Shown: one piece after another, positions 35,484 to 45,584 of the stretch | Layout of the letters: each line of letters opens with the position of its first letter | Numbering within the stretch: the stretch's first letter is position 1 | Origin: Procambarus clarkii | Lineage: Eukaryota; Arthropoda; Malacostraca; Decapoda; Cambaridae | Reading direction: 5' to 3' | NCBI RefSeq assembly: GCF_040958095.1 | Contig: NC_091150.1 | Span: 64,679,368 to 64,743,367, forward strand | DNA length: 64,000 bases | Notes under the pieces: generated by a model | Seen by the model: only the letters and a program-made list of their open reading frames with translations | What the model was told of the DNA's origin: nothing | Databases searched by the model: none | Made by a program: the position numbers and the translations under genes

Positions 35484-38420
35484 CCCCTTAACTGCGTTGC
35501 CTCCAAATGTGACAACCCCGCAGTGTGCAGGAAATAAATTCTCTGGAAAAAATTATTTTTCCTTTTTAAAGTGTCAAAAACCCTTCCCTCAGTATGGGTA
35601 TGTAAAAAAAAGTCGAAATTGTACTTACTTTGGCTGCTATGGGGTCCGGAAGTTGGGGCGTGACGTCATCATTCCCCGTGGGCGCGTGCCGTAAGCTCTC
35701 GGAGGTGGTGGGGTGCTCGGGGCGGGGCGCGCGAGTTGCCGCGAATATATTTTCGTTCATTTTTTGCGCACCTTTCCAAATACATTTTCATTGTTTTTAT
35801 GGGCCAATCCAATGTATAATGAACACGTACACTATAATATCGCAGTACAACATCCGTACTGTCCGTAGACACTGTGTTACGTGCATCGCAAACAAGTTCA
35901 CTTATCCTGCACAATTTTCAATGTATCATGCCTAATATATTTATATTTACACTTTATATACACACTGTACAGTATCACACACTATATACACACACCATAA
36001 ACACACTCAGTACTCCGCGAGTGTGTGATATGCAGCGAAACAGCCAACGGGGCCGAGTGGCACCTTGCACTCCACGCACCAGGTGCTGATACATCTTCGT
36101 TTCTGTTCTCTGTGGGTAGTGTTCCTGCATACTAGACGTACGTTTACCCTTCTCCCGTGATGCTGTGCCTAGCATATACTCGAGCATATGTACTCCAAAG
36201 TTCTCATTACCCCTTAATCTGTCTGGAGCTGCATGTGGCATTGTTGCTTGCACTCCGCGCGGTACAACAGAACCCTCCTCGCCATACTTTACTAGCAGCT
36301 GTGACACAACACTAGCACTGAATGTACGTATAGACGGTCTCCTGCCAGATTTTACTAGGTACATATTGAAGCAGTTGAGCACTGCAACATCCATGAGGTG
36401 GAAGAAGAACTTTTTAGTCCACTTCACAGACTTGCGCACGCACTCCACTCCACCAAGCATCATGTCACACTTATCGACGAGGCGCATGTTCACGTTGTAC
36501 TCTATGACACAGTCTGGCTTATACACGGTGTTGCGTGTCTGAAAGTGGACTTTCCCACTGTCCAACATGGCACCGGTGTGAATCGTAGTCAGCATATTCA
36601 CCTCGCGTCTGTCCTTCCACCGCACTGACAGCGTATTGTCACACTTGCGCAGCTGGCACTCACCCACGGCTATAGCTATACCGAACACTGGCATTTCCTT
36701 CCTGTTGCTCTTCACAGTGCCACATACGCCGGTATTGTGGGCAAGGAGGTATCTGGTCAATAAGGGGCTGGTGTAATAGTTGTCGGTGAACAGTACATGC
36801 CCCTTGTTCAGCAACGGTTCCATCAGGGTTTTTACGACACTGCCAGAGAACCCGTGTTCATCTTGAGCCGGTATGTCGACGTCTGTACCAGAATATGATA
36901 TCATGTCCAAGAGAATACCAGTCTCACAGTCGCACAGCACAAAAAACTTCAGTCCAAATCGGTGCCGCTTTGATGGAATGTACTGCTTGAATGCCAGTCG
37001 CCCCTTGAACAGTACAAGCGACTCGTCAATAACCACATTCTGTCCAGGTACAAAATAATCCCTGAACTTCCCCCTCATGTCACTGAACATCTTCCGTACT
37101 TTCCACAATCTGTCGTGTCTGTCCTCATTTGCATTATTCTCGAAATGCAGGCACCTGAGAATCAAGAGAAACCTATCACGCGACATGTACCGGTTGAACA
37201 CGGGGGGTGGAACAAGGCTGTCTTTGCTCCAATAATCCTGGATGACAGCTTTCTCAGAGTGCTTCATCATCATACAGAGTGCCAGAAACACGTAAATTTC
37301 GTCGATTGTCGTGTCCTTCCATCGTGTGAGCCGTGAGGCAGGTAAAATGCCTTCGTCTATGAGGCTGTGAGCGAACCTGTTTGTCTCAGTCACAAGATGC
37401 GTCATGAATACATTGTCAAAATATGCCTGAAAATATTCCATGTTTGCCATATCATCACCAGTATATGGGAATAATGGTGTAACACCAAAATCGCTATCAT
37501 CAAATGTTGGTATTTGAGGGACAAATGTGGTGCAATCCTCCCACACAAGTACACCAGGGGGTTTGGTGTTGGCGCCAACACCACGGCAAACACCACCACG
37601 AGCACCAAAACTACGGCTACGTCGTCCACTACTTCTGCTGGAGCTGCGTGAGGGTATGCTAGGCGCTGAGGCAGATTTACGTACTGTAGACCTACCACGA
37701 ATAAATGATGTTGAGGGGCCACTGTCGTTGTCCACATGCTGTGAGGCACGCTGCCGCCTGCCGCGGCGTGTTGCTGAGGTAGCAAAACCCCGCCTGGTAA
37801 CACCACCACTGTTCGTACTCGGGTCGTCCACACTACTCATATCGGAGCCAATGTCACTGAAGCCCGAGAAAGATTCGTCACATGTACTATCACTGAATAA
37901 ACTACTAGCGTCTGGGGACATACATAATGGTGGTGATGATAACGGTGTTGACCCAGGGCGGCGAGGCAGGTCGGGCGAGGCAGGCCGGGCAAGGCACGTG
38001 TACCACACACACTCGCTACATCTTCCAATTCCGTCTCTTCCTCACTCGTATCAGGTCTCTGAGTTAGGCCTTTCTCTGGATCATAGTCCAGGTCATCATC
38101 CAGAGCACCGTCATCATACAAAATATCGCGTATTTCCTCCTCAGAGAGTCGTTTTCCATGACTGCGGGTCACCGTGGAGCGGGAGCTCGTAGAGGATGCG
38201 TCAGACATGGTTGCTGCTGTGAAACTGAGGCTCCCCACGGCCGCAGGGCATGCTGGGATTTTTTTTTAAGATGGCGGACGATCACTGGGGCCCCCACCCA
38301 CCCATACCATACCCGCGTCACCGCGCGCCAGTTTTGAATGGAACGTGAAAAATCAAAATACCCGGAGGCGCGTTGCGCAAACCAGACGCGAGCCTGCAGG
38401 CGCGTTGCGCAGTTTAAGGG
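35484..38420 (-). mobile_element. piggyBac-type DNA transposon
   Basis: Flanked by TTAA at 35480-35483 and 38421-38424, the diagnostic piggyBac duplication. The inverted ends are CCCCTTAACTGCG (left) and the complement of CGCAGTTTAAGGG (right). Length 2937 bp. It contains one transposase gene on the minus strand. It lies inside a viral-like ORF. Confidence 0.92.
36007..38208 (-). pseudogene. piggyBac transposase, frameshifted
   Basis: The N-terminus starts at ATG 38208 (MSDASSTSSR, acidic region SEEEIRDILYDDG typical of the family). The frame changes near 38000 into the 677-codon frame 38008-35975. The DDE/D core is present: LCDCETGILLD (first Asp), LFTDNYYTSP (second Asp), VDKCDMMLGG (third Asp). 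The C-terminal cysteine-rich domain (C-x2-C ... CVECKVP ... CF ... YHT pattern) is only found in a shifted frame from about 36135 to a stop at 36007-36009, so a second frameshift has removed it. The copy looks inactive. Confidence 0.85.
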
Positions 38421-39536
38421 TTAAAGAATACAATTACATTTTTACCAAATATATTAACTCGAGGTACCAGCACAAACTTTATTGTTGAAAATTCCCTAGG
38501 GAATATTACCCAAATACTATATCATCCATCAGTAAATATTTGGCAGAAATGGTTTAAATTATAATAAATTAAAACAAAAAATTACTACAACATCCACCAA
38601 TGATGTTAATAATCTTAGCAGTGCCTTAAAAAATAAACAGTATAAAAAAGCTTTCCAAATCTATTTAAATTTTGAAAAATCTATTCTAAAGACACTCTTT
38701 ACACACAACAAAATAAAATTTCACTATAAAAATAGTTCAGAGACTCTAAACCCATTTCCTCTGATAATATGTTACACCCTATTTAACTTAGCAATACAAG
38801 AAGATGGGAAAAGAGAGATGAAACAATTTGAACCCGAAGGAAAATGCTCAAGAATTAAATGAATTCTTTAAAAATACCAATAATATCGACCGAATAGTGG
38901 GTTCATCCCTCATTAATGATTTTTTAACTAACCTTATATTTTGTGTGATCAAGGAATTTGAAAACGAAAATATGGACGGACCCAATCATATGAACAGATT
39001 TTTTAGTGTATATAAATTGTTTGAACGGTTTCTATCTACCCTTGAATGTAGTCATCTTCATACACCGAATTCAATCTTTGCCCAACTGATTTACCTTTCT
39101 TATCTGTTATGTAAACGAATGAATGAACTCATTAAATGTTGTGTAAATATGAACACTGTCGCTAGTTCTAAAATAGATGAAATTCAAAATACCTTTCAAA
39201 CTAATTTGACCCAAATGGATAATAATAATAAATTTTGTATGCAACAGTTACATGAATATTATCAACGGCAACTTAAAAATTCTCAAGAGGTCTTTAAAAA
39301 CAACATTGAAGAAATTTATAAAAAACTGAGGAAAGTAAAAATGAATTATGGGAAAGAATTAACTTTTCAAATATCGACACTATAAGCGAAAAAGAATTAA
39401 TGTTAAATAATCAGCTTGAGTTGATAGAACATCTCATACATAATATACCAATGGACGAAAGTGAAGATGATGAAAGTAGTTAATAAGTATTAAAGAAATA
39501 AGAAGACATAATATCGAAATGCAGAGAATTTTATTC

Positions 39537-39758
39537 TTATAGTGAGAAAATTTGTACCCATGTGAGAGGACGACATTGTCTACTGTTTACATGAGCATTT
39601 TCTGCTTCTTGTTTATTTATTAATAGTAACTGATCGTTTTCACATGAAATGACAAAGTAGTCACATTGTATCTTTTCTTTGTTTTCGATAGTCGATGTTA
39701 CTGTCCCAAAGATTTCTTTTTCACAGAAACATACTAAGGATGAGAGAGCTGTCACCAT
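39537..39758 (-). CDS. Small ORF overlapping the 38K-like gene's end
   Basis: A 73-codon frame from ATG 39758, overlapping the end of the preceding frame by ~38 bp. No recognised domain; it contains one CDYFVISCENDQLLL stretch. It may be a separate small gene or the C-terminus of the 38K-like protein after another frame break. Confidence 0.35.
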   Translation of the reverse strand: MVTALSSLVCFCEKEIFGTVTSTIENKEKIQCDYFVISCENDQLLLINKQEAENAHVNSRQCRPLTWVQIFSL

Positions 39759-40712
39759 AAGACAGACACTGGGTTAACTTTCCCTGAGGCGGGGGTTCTG
39801 TTCTTTTGCTACTACTATTATCATCTATTTCTCCATTTAAACCTTTAGAGAGAATAAAAGTATCTATATTTTTTATTTGATGAGGGGGTATATTGAAAGC
39901 TCCAAATTCTTTCACCACATCACGTATTGTATAAGGTTTGATAGATATCAAGCGACTATATTGCTGTTTGACTGTTCCATCATCATCATTTGTCTCTCTC
40001 TCATAACTCTTTTTTTTCTTCCTAAAGCATTATAAACAGCCCAATTATCTATCAGTATTGCTCTCATATCTGAATATTTAGGGTATTTATTGACAATATA
40101 TTTGTATGACTTACTAATACCATATACATTTTTGGATAAAACACAGTCATAATACGTTAGAACATGAGTAAAATATTGACACATGTTCAATAGTGTTAAA
40201 ACATTTTGGATATATGATCGTTTCCCTGCCGACCATAAAATAAGAATGTTATGTTTGTTGGTGGCTTTCATATAATCTAACATTTTATATAAGAATGGGC
40301 GTGTGTACACTGAAGGAAAACTATCTGACAAATTCAATTACAAATGTTGTTGTTCATCATATACAGCTAATGTATTATCAAAATAAAAAACGAGAAGAAC
40401 AGGTGCCTTCTTTTCCTCATTAAGATATCATACATATTTAAAAAAAAACATATCTTGAGAAAAATCTTCAGTATCTAAGCTCTTTTTACTATTAAAATAA
40501 TTATTACAATTATTATCATCGTTGTTTACTGGTGACAATATATTACTAGTAGTAATAGTAGTATTATTAATATCCCTAGTAGTAACAGTAGTAATAGTAG
40601 TATTATTAATATCACTAGTAGTAGCAGTAGTATCATTAGAAGCATCATTAGTAGTAGTTATATTAGAAGGAAAATATGACAAAAGTTGATTTGTACTCAT
40701 ATTCCACGACAT
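39721..40712 (-). pseudogene. HAD/CTD-phosphatase-like gene resembling the viral 38K family, broken
   Basis: The minus strand starts at ATG 40712 with a Thr/Asn-rich N-terminus. The same frame crosses a TGA (40428-40430) and a TAA (40338-40340), then continues to 39948, where an indel in the A8 run near 40010-40018 shifts it to 39951-39721. HAD-type motifs appear in order: motif I as FDNTL (the first Asp of DxDxT reads Tyr), RPFLYKMLDYM, motif II as ILILWSAG, and AILIDNW before the frameshift. This order and the total length (~330 codons) fit the 38K nucleocapsid protein of baculoviruses and nudiviruses, a CTD-phosphatase relative. A cellular NIF/CTD phosphatase is possible but lacks support from the neighbours. 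Confidence 0.55.
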
Positions 40713-40841
40713 TGTATTTTAATGTGTTTAAATTTTATTTTTTTTATTTTAAATAATTTATTTACTTAATTGTCTAACAAGGTAACAATAGGTAACATTG
40801 GATGACCAAATAATGTTGATGGTATATGTTTTATTACTTCC

Positions 40842-41829
40842 TCAATGAAATGTTTGTGTGTTAGAGTGCCGCATTTCCTCAGTGGGCAGTATATGTTTCT
40901 CGAGTAAGCATTTTAAATGAATCATAGCATGGACGATAATAACACAGATATTAAGAGCTGACATTCCCATTCCTTGTAGACTAGTGTTGAACATTTCTCT
41001 ATTAGACACATTTACAAATGTGTTATATAAAATGCGATGTGAACCTAACACTTTATATCGCTTATCTGCTCCTGGCATAACCAAACTGTAGGCATCTAAG
41101 CCACTTACCAGAGACCGGTCATTATTCTTGTTTAATGAATTTTTGTCATCATCTATAATTGTTTTATAAATGCTTTGTAATTCATTTATTGAATAAACAA
41201 TATACACATTATTAGTAATATGGTCAAAGTAAAGATTAATATACTCATAATCTTGAGGATGGAGGAGTTTTCCACTTTGATATCGATTACCCTCTAATGC
41301 CAAATTCAAAATTTCAGTATTTACTTCCATTCTACTCTCCTCGAAATCGACTAAGAGATAATTTCCTGGGGGTGATCTTGATATTTTTTGATTTTCAAAC
41401 CAACCATCAAACAAAAATTGATCAGCAGCTCCAAATAAATTTTCAATTGTTCTAGATGTAAGTTGCTGAGCCACATGTCCCATAAACCTAATCCAGTTAT
41501 GATAAACTTTATTTATAATAAATTGGGCACTTTCATGGGTATATATTAGAGCCGTGATTGGCTCAGCTTTGATAATGTTACTTTTACCTAGACACTCTTC
41601 AATATACTGTAAACGTCTTTCTACTCTAGCTAAGCGTGTTCTTTCCTCTAAATCATAATCATCAATATAAACATCTTTATTAAGGTTGTTTTTTTCGTTT
41701 TTCATTTGACCATCTGTGTTTACACGATATGCGTCACGGGAGGGTAAGAGTCCAGCTGCTGTTTTGACATATGACATACGTTGTTGCTGCTTTCTTCCGT
41801 ATTGATTTGTTTCATTATTTCTTTCTCTA

Positions 41830-41860
<31 letters not shown>

Positions 41861-42056
41861 TAGCTTCTGTTGTTGCAGTTGTTTGTTTTTTTCTACAATT
41901 AATATAAGATTTTTCATTATCACCGGTGCTGTAGATTCCTCCTTTTGAGGAGAAATAGGCCATCGACTCAAGACTTTCTGTTTCTTCTTCTTCTTCTTCT
42001 TCCTCTTGTTTTTCTCTTTTTTTTAACATGTTAGTGTCAAATGTATTATTATGCAT
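40842..42056 (-). CDS. Intact 404-aa orphan ORF in viral-like cluster
   Basis: ATG at 42056; no stop or frameshift. The N-terminal ~110 residues are low-complexity: an acidic run (~16-28), a Thr run and Gln/Arg-rich segments. Residues ~110-404 look globular, with a helical stretch (LEERTRLARVERRLQYIEECLG) followed by mixed alpha/beta sequence without recognised motifs. It is separated by ~235 bp from a divergent intact gene, which could share a bidirectional promoter. Intactness beside broken neighbours could be chance, recent arrival or selection. Function unknown. Confidence 0.6.
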
Positions 42057-42290
42057 TGTTATTTTTTTAATTATTTTTAACTACTTTAAATTTTATTGTA
42101 TTTATAAACACATTCTTTCATGTTCAACTCATTTTCTTGGAAAAGCGTCTCAAATATCTTCATCTTGTTGTGTAATTCTTATACATTTTGGGGGTCTCCC
42201 AATGTTGAACGAGAGACTTAGATGACACCAGCAGCGGAGACAGAGGTAAAATTTTAATATTTTTCAAAAATAATAATAATAATAAATCTG

Positions 42291-42971
42291 ATGGCCAGCT
42301 TATCAACTACGGATATTTTAAAATTACTCGAGGAACAGAAACGGCAAAATGTCAATATGCATTTGCTAGACTTGTACAATCCAAGAAATGATGGAACTGG
42401 AAACAAGGACCTGGATGAGTTTCCGCTGGTATATGATTCCATGTTATATAAGTTTATCATATATATAAAAGAATTCAAATCTAAATTAGGTAGTAATATT
42501 GCTATTATTGAAAAATATAATAAACAGTGCTTATCATATTCCCCTCAATATATATTAGGACATTACCTTTTAGGTGATACAAGTATTAATAGATATTATC
42601 AAGAATTTCAGTGGAAACTAGGTGATATTGGTCAGACTTCGGCTAGTTTTGCCCTAGGTAATATGGTAACCCCTAATTTGGATTATACGATGTGGATTAG
42701 GTCTGAAGATTTACAACTCAATCGTATATTTACTGGTCAAGCATATCTGACAATATCACAAATGCGTCAATTAATAAGTCAGTCACCATACCGAGCTCAT
42801 CAAATATTAGGTTTCAGTGATGTTACCATACCTTCGAAATTTGAAAAACTGGTTAACCAGGAAAATGCTGCTCAATTCTTTAATTTTATTCCATTTCTTC
42901 GTAACCCTCAATCTGTTCATGAAAAAGACATGGTATATATTACCGAAAAAATAGTATATTGTAAAAATTAA
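42291..42971 (+). CDS. Intact 226-aa orphan ORF in viral-like cluster
   Basis: ATG 42291 after a TAATAATAAT stretch; stop TAA 42969-42971. Composition Ile/Gln/Tyr/Asn-rich, no predicted membrane segment, no recognised domain. A middle segment (WKLGDIGQTSASFALGNMV) and the C-terminal half look like a compact helical protein. Divergent to the 404-aa ORF. I do not recognise a family. Confidence 0.6.
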   Translation: MASLSTTDILKLLEEQKRQNVNMHLLDLYNPRNDGTGNKDLDEFPLVYDSMLYKFIIYIKEFKSKLGSNIAIIEKYNKQCLSYSPQYILGHYLLGDTSINRYYQEFQWKLGDIGQTSASFALGNMVTPNLDYTMWIRSEDLQLNRIFTGQAYLTISQMRQLISQSPYRAHQILGFSDVTIPSKFEKLVNQENAAQFFNFIPFLRNPQSVHEKDMVYITEKIVYCKN

Positions 42972-43204
42972 TAAAAAAAGACAAGAAAATGTTTAATAAA
43001 AAATAGTTTATAACTTTTTGAAGCCAAACTTTTGATTTTTATTCTGGTGTGTTGAGAATAATAATAATATTGAAGAAATTTGCTTCTGATTAACTTTTAA
43101 TTGCTTACTTCTCTTTTTTTTTATTTGTCTTTGATTCTATTATTTAACCTCCCTTCAAAGTCGACATAGTCATGAAAAGCTTGTCTAAGTATCGCTGAGT
43201 CGCA

Positions 43205-43905
43205 TCAGCGATCACCATATTCACTTGGTGTTTGGTTCTCCTGGTCGTTCTCTTGCAGGGAACTTGTGATTTCCCTTTGATCAGATGGTGTATATTCCCG
43301 TTTCCATTCATTCTGACCCACTACCATCGCTACCAACATCACCACCCCATGTTTGAGGATAATACCACCAATATCATCCTCAATATTCTCATAAATAGTT
43401 ATTCTTCTCAATATTTTCAATAATCTTTTCAGTCTCTTAACAACTACCCAGTTGAAGTAGCTTCCAGGCCCTACCTGGGAAATAATAATGTTATTCAATT
43501 AATAGTTGTAATTTTTCATCAGTTATAACAAATTTGAATTAAAGCAAACACCTTGTATTCAGTAAGCCAAAAAACCACTCAAGCATCTAATATTTTTACC
43601 GTTGGTAATTTATAATTTAGATCGTTAGGTAAGAAGGGAGCCGAGCGGACAGCACGCAGGACTTGTGATCCTGTGGTCTTGGGTTCGATCCCAGGCGCCA
43701 GCGAGAAACAATGGGCAGAGTTTCTTTCACCCTATGCCCCTATTACCTAGCAGTAAAATAGGTACCTGGGTGTTAGTCAGCTGTCACGGGCTGCTTCCTG
43801 GGGGTGGAGGCCTGGTCGAGGACCGGGCCGCGGGGACACTAAAATGCCCCGAAATCATCTCAAGATAACCTCAAGATAAGATTCATGAAGAATGCTTTAT
43901 ATATC
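43205..43905 (-). repeat. Diverged repeat F, copy 2, interrupted by a SINE
   Basis: The minus strand from ~43900 matches the plus strand at 10600-10875, with the SINE at 43629-43880 inserted between the two halves. A 97-codon frame (43498-43205) includes GPGSYFNWVVVKRLKRLLKI and EWKREYTPSDQRE; the homologous stretch at 10.7 kb is interrupted by stops. A polypyrimidine-AG precedes the GTAGxGCCTGG block in both copies. Origin (viral or transposon) is unknown. Confidence 0.6.
43629..43880 (+). mobile_element. tRNA-derived SINE
   Basis: The 5' end is tRNA-like: box A-like GCCGAGCGGACAGCACGC and box B GGTTCGATCCC at ~43680. The body is a conserved-looking tail (CAGTAAAATAGGTACCTGGG, GTCACGGGCTGC) ending in a tandem TCAAGATAACC. 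The repeat F copy it splits is uninterrupted at 10.6 kb; TCTTA-like bases on both sides suggest the target duplication. Confidence 0.8.
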
Positions 43906-44420
43906 CTCTGGACATTATGGGTCATCATTAATTATCTCTTTGATTACTAACGCTGGTACCATCTACATCCTACTATGTCAACTTTCGTTGTTTCTACACA
44001 AATACACTCTACTTTCATAAATAAATACGTAACAAATATATGATGCTTAATTGCCCCAAGTAGATATATGGCCTTTGAACCCAGTATAACATTTCATTTA
44101 GAGATTGAACCTGGCAATGTATTTCTTAACCCGTCCCACTTAATTATGTACTGTAACTCCGTATAACTAAACTCGAAGGCAAGATCAACAATATTTCTTT
44201 CAAAGTTGAAATAACTTTTAACACACAATCTTGACCGAGTATGTGATAAACATTATCTATCATGTGTGTATATAATTACCTCATTTCTTTTTGTTTACTT
44301 TTTTAAAGAAAGTATAGTATATATGTTTATATATTCACTTAAATATAACTGCATAACATTTTATTTTAGAGAGTGAGACTTTCGCTATATATTTCTGAAC
44401 CAACCTTGCCCCCCAAAAAA
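43906..44420. other. AT-rich spacer, no gene seen
   Basis: About 500 bp of AT-rich sequence upstream of the Cys-rich gene; no convincing reading frame. It may contain the promoter of that gene. Confidence 0.5.
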
Positions 44421-45563
44421 ATGCTGGGTATAATTTATTTTCTTTTACTAATATACTTATTTATATGTACGGTAATTATTGGAGGCGAGACAATACAAAG
44501 AAAATGAAAGTTATTTCACTATGGTATAACCAGACAAAAAAATATGTCATCATTAGAATGGTACATTGATCAGGCTGAAAGTGATGATGTGTTAGATAAT
44601 AATCCCTTATTAATTTTATCAACATTTGGACACCATCAGGATGACAATCATCATCAAGCCTGTAAAGTGTGGGAAGGTATGAAACTAAATCAGTGTTGTA
44701 TATTTTTATCGTCTCCCTTATATTCTAAAGAAGGTAATGAAATATTACCAGCCAGTGCCTCCTGGCATGACGGATATTGGTTTGAAATATCTCCTACTAC
44801 TCCCACAATAATACCTACAGTTCCAGTATGTCCAACCACATTAGGTAAATTAATATGGCAAGATTACCAATATATATGTGAGTGTACAACTCTTGGATTA
44901 TTTATTGGAAAGCATTGTGATCAACCCACGATTAAACTTATTCGGGATAATGGATGTAGAAAAGTTGGATGGATTCATGATCTGAATATTATTGACATAT
45001 CTAAATTCAATCCAGTCAAAGAAGGCATATGTGTGGAATGTTCTGCTCCCAAAACGGTACCGAACATAGAAGGAATGGAACCTTCTTGTATCCCTATTCA
45101 CTTTAGTTCTTCATCTCAAAACTCCACTACACCGAGTAGTAGTAGTAATAGTAATAGTAGTAGTAACCCCTTTTATAAAACAAATGTTCCTTCCGATACC
45201 AAGGCACCTTGTGTGCACGACGCATTGAATCCAAATAAACAGAATGAACTTAATAAATATGTAGAGGGATATGGATGCTCATGTGACTATTACAGTGGCT
45301 ACGTTGAGGCTCTAATTCCTACATTGGTTGGCCTGTTTCGTGAAACAAATTTGATTAGTAATGCCTGTGTAAAAATTGGCCATAACACCAAAGATCCTCA
45401 TCGAGTTGATTTGGCTTATTATACGCTGGAGAATGGTGGCAAACCTTTACAAACTCACACTTACTATGAACTCGAACCCCTTTTCCAATCTCTGATGTCT
45501 CTTAATTTCTTTTTTTTTTTGGGGAGGGGGATATTTACAAAATTCCTTTCTCTAATGAGTTGA
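44421..45563 (+). pseudogene. Membrane-anchored Cys-rich protein, PIF-like (virion entry factor family), broken
   Basis: ATG 44421 begins a ~20-residue hydrophobic segment (signal anchor). An in-frame TGA (44505-44507) separates it from the 339-codon frame that continues from 44544 in the same phase. The ectodomain has about 16 Cys, with spacing such as CECTTLGLFIGKHC, CVECS and CSCDYY, plus a Ser/Asn linker (~190-215). A T-run near 45509-45518 probably shifts the true C-terminus. An N-terminal anchor with a Cys-rich ectodomain and a total near 380 residues fits per os infectivity factors (PIF-1/PIF-2-like) of baculo-, nudi- and nimaviruses, which sit in the virion envelope. This is by pattern only, so another secreted Cys-rich protein is possible. 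Confidence 0.45.
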
Positions 45564-45584
45564 CTGCTTACCATCAACATCCTC

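Larger units (their letters stand above)
35318..39485 (+). pseudogene. Virus-like gene split by piggyBac and frameshifts
   Basis: A coding-like frame at ~35318-35483 stops exactly at the piggyBac TTAA. With the insert and one TTAA removed, the frame continues into 38425-38480. Further coding-like segments follow in shifted frames: ~38456-38550, ~38567-38857, 38828-39385 (longest, ~185 codons) and, after a shift near 39340, an acidic C-terminus (DESEDDESS) ending ~39485. The longest part has a possible coiled coil near its end (residues ~120-175). AT-rich, no introns. I recognise no domain. It is the leftmost gene of the cluster and reads toward the convergent 38K-like gene. Confidence 0.55.
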
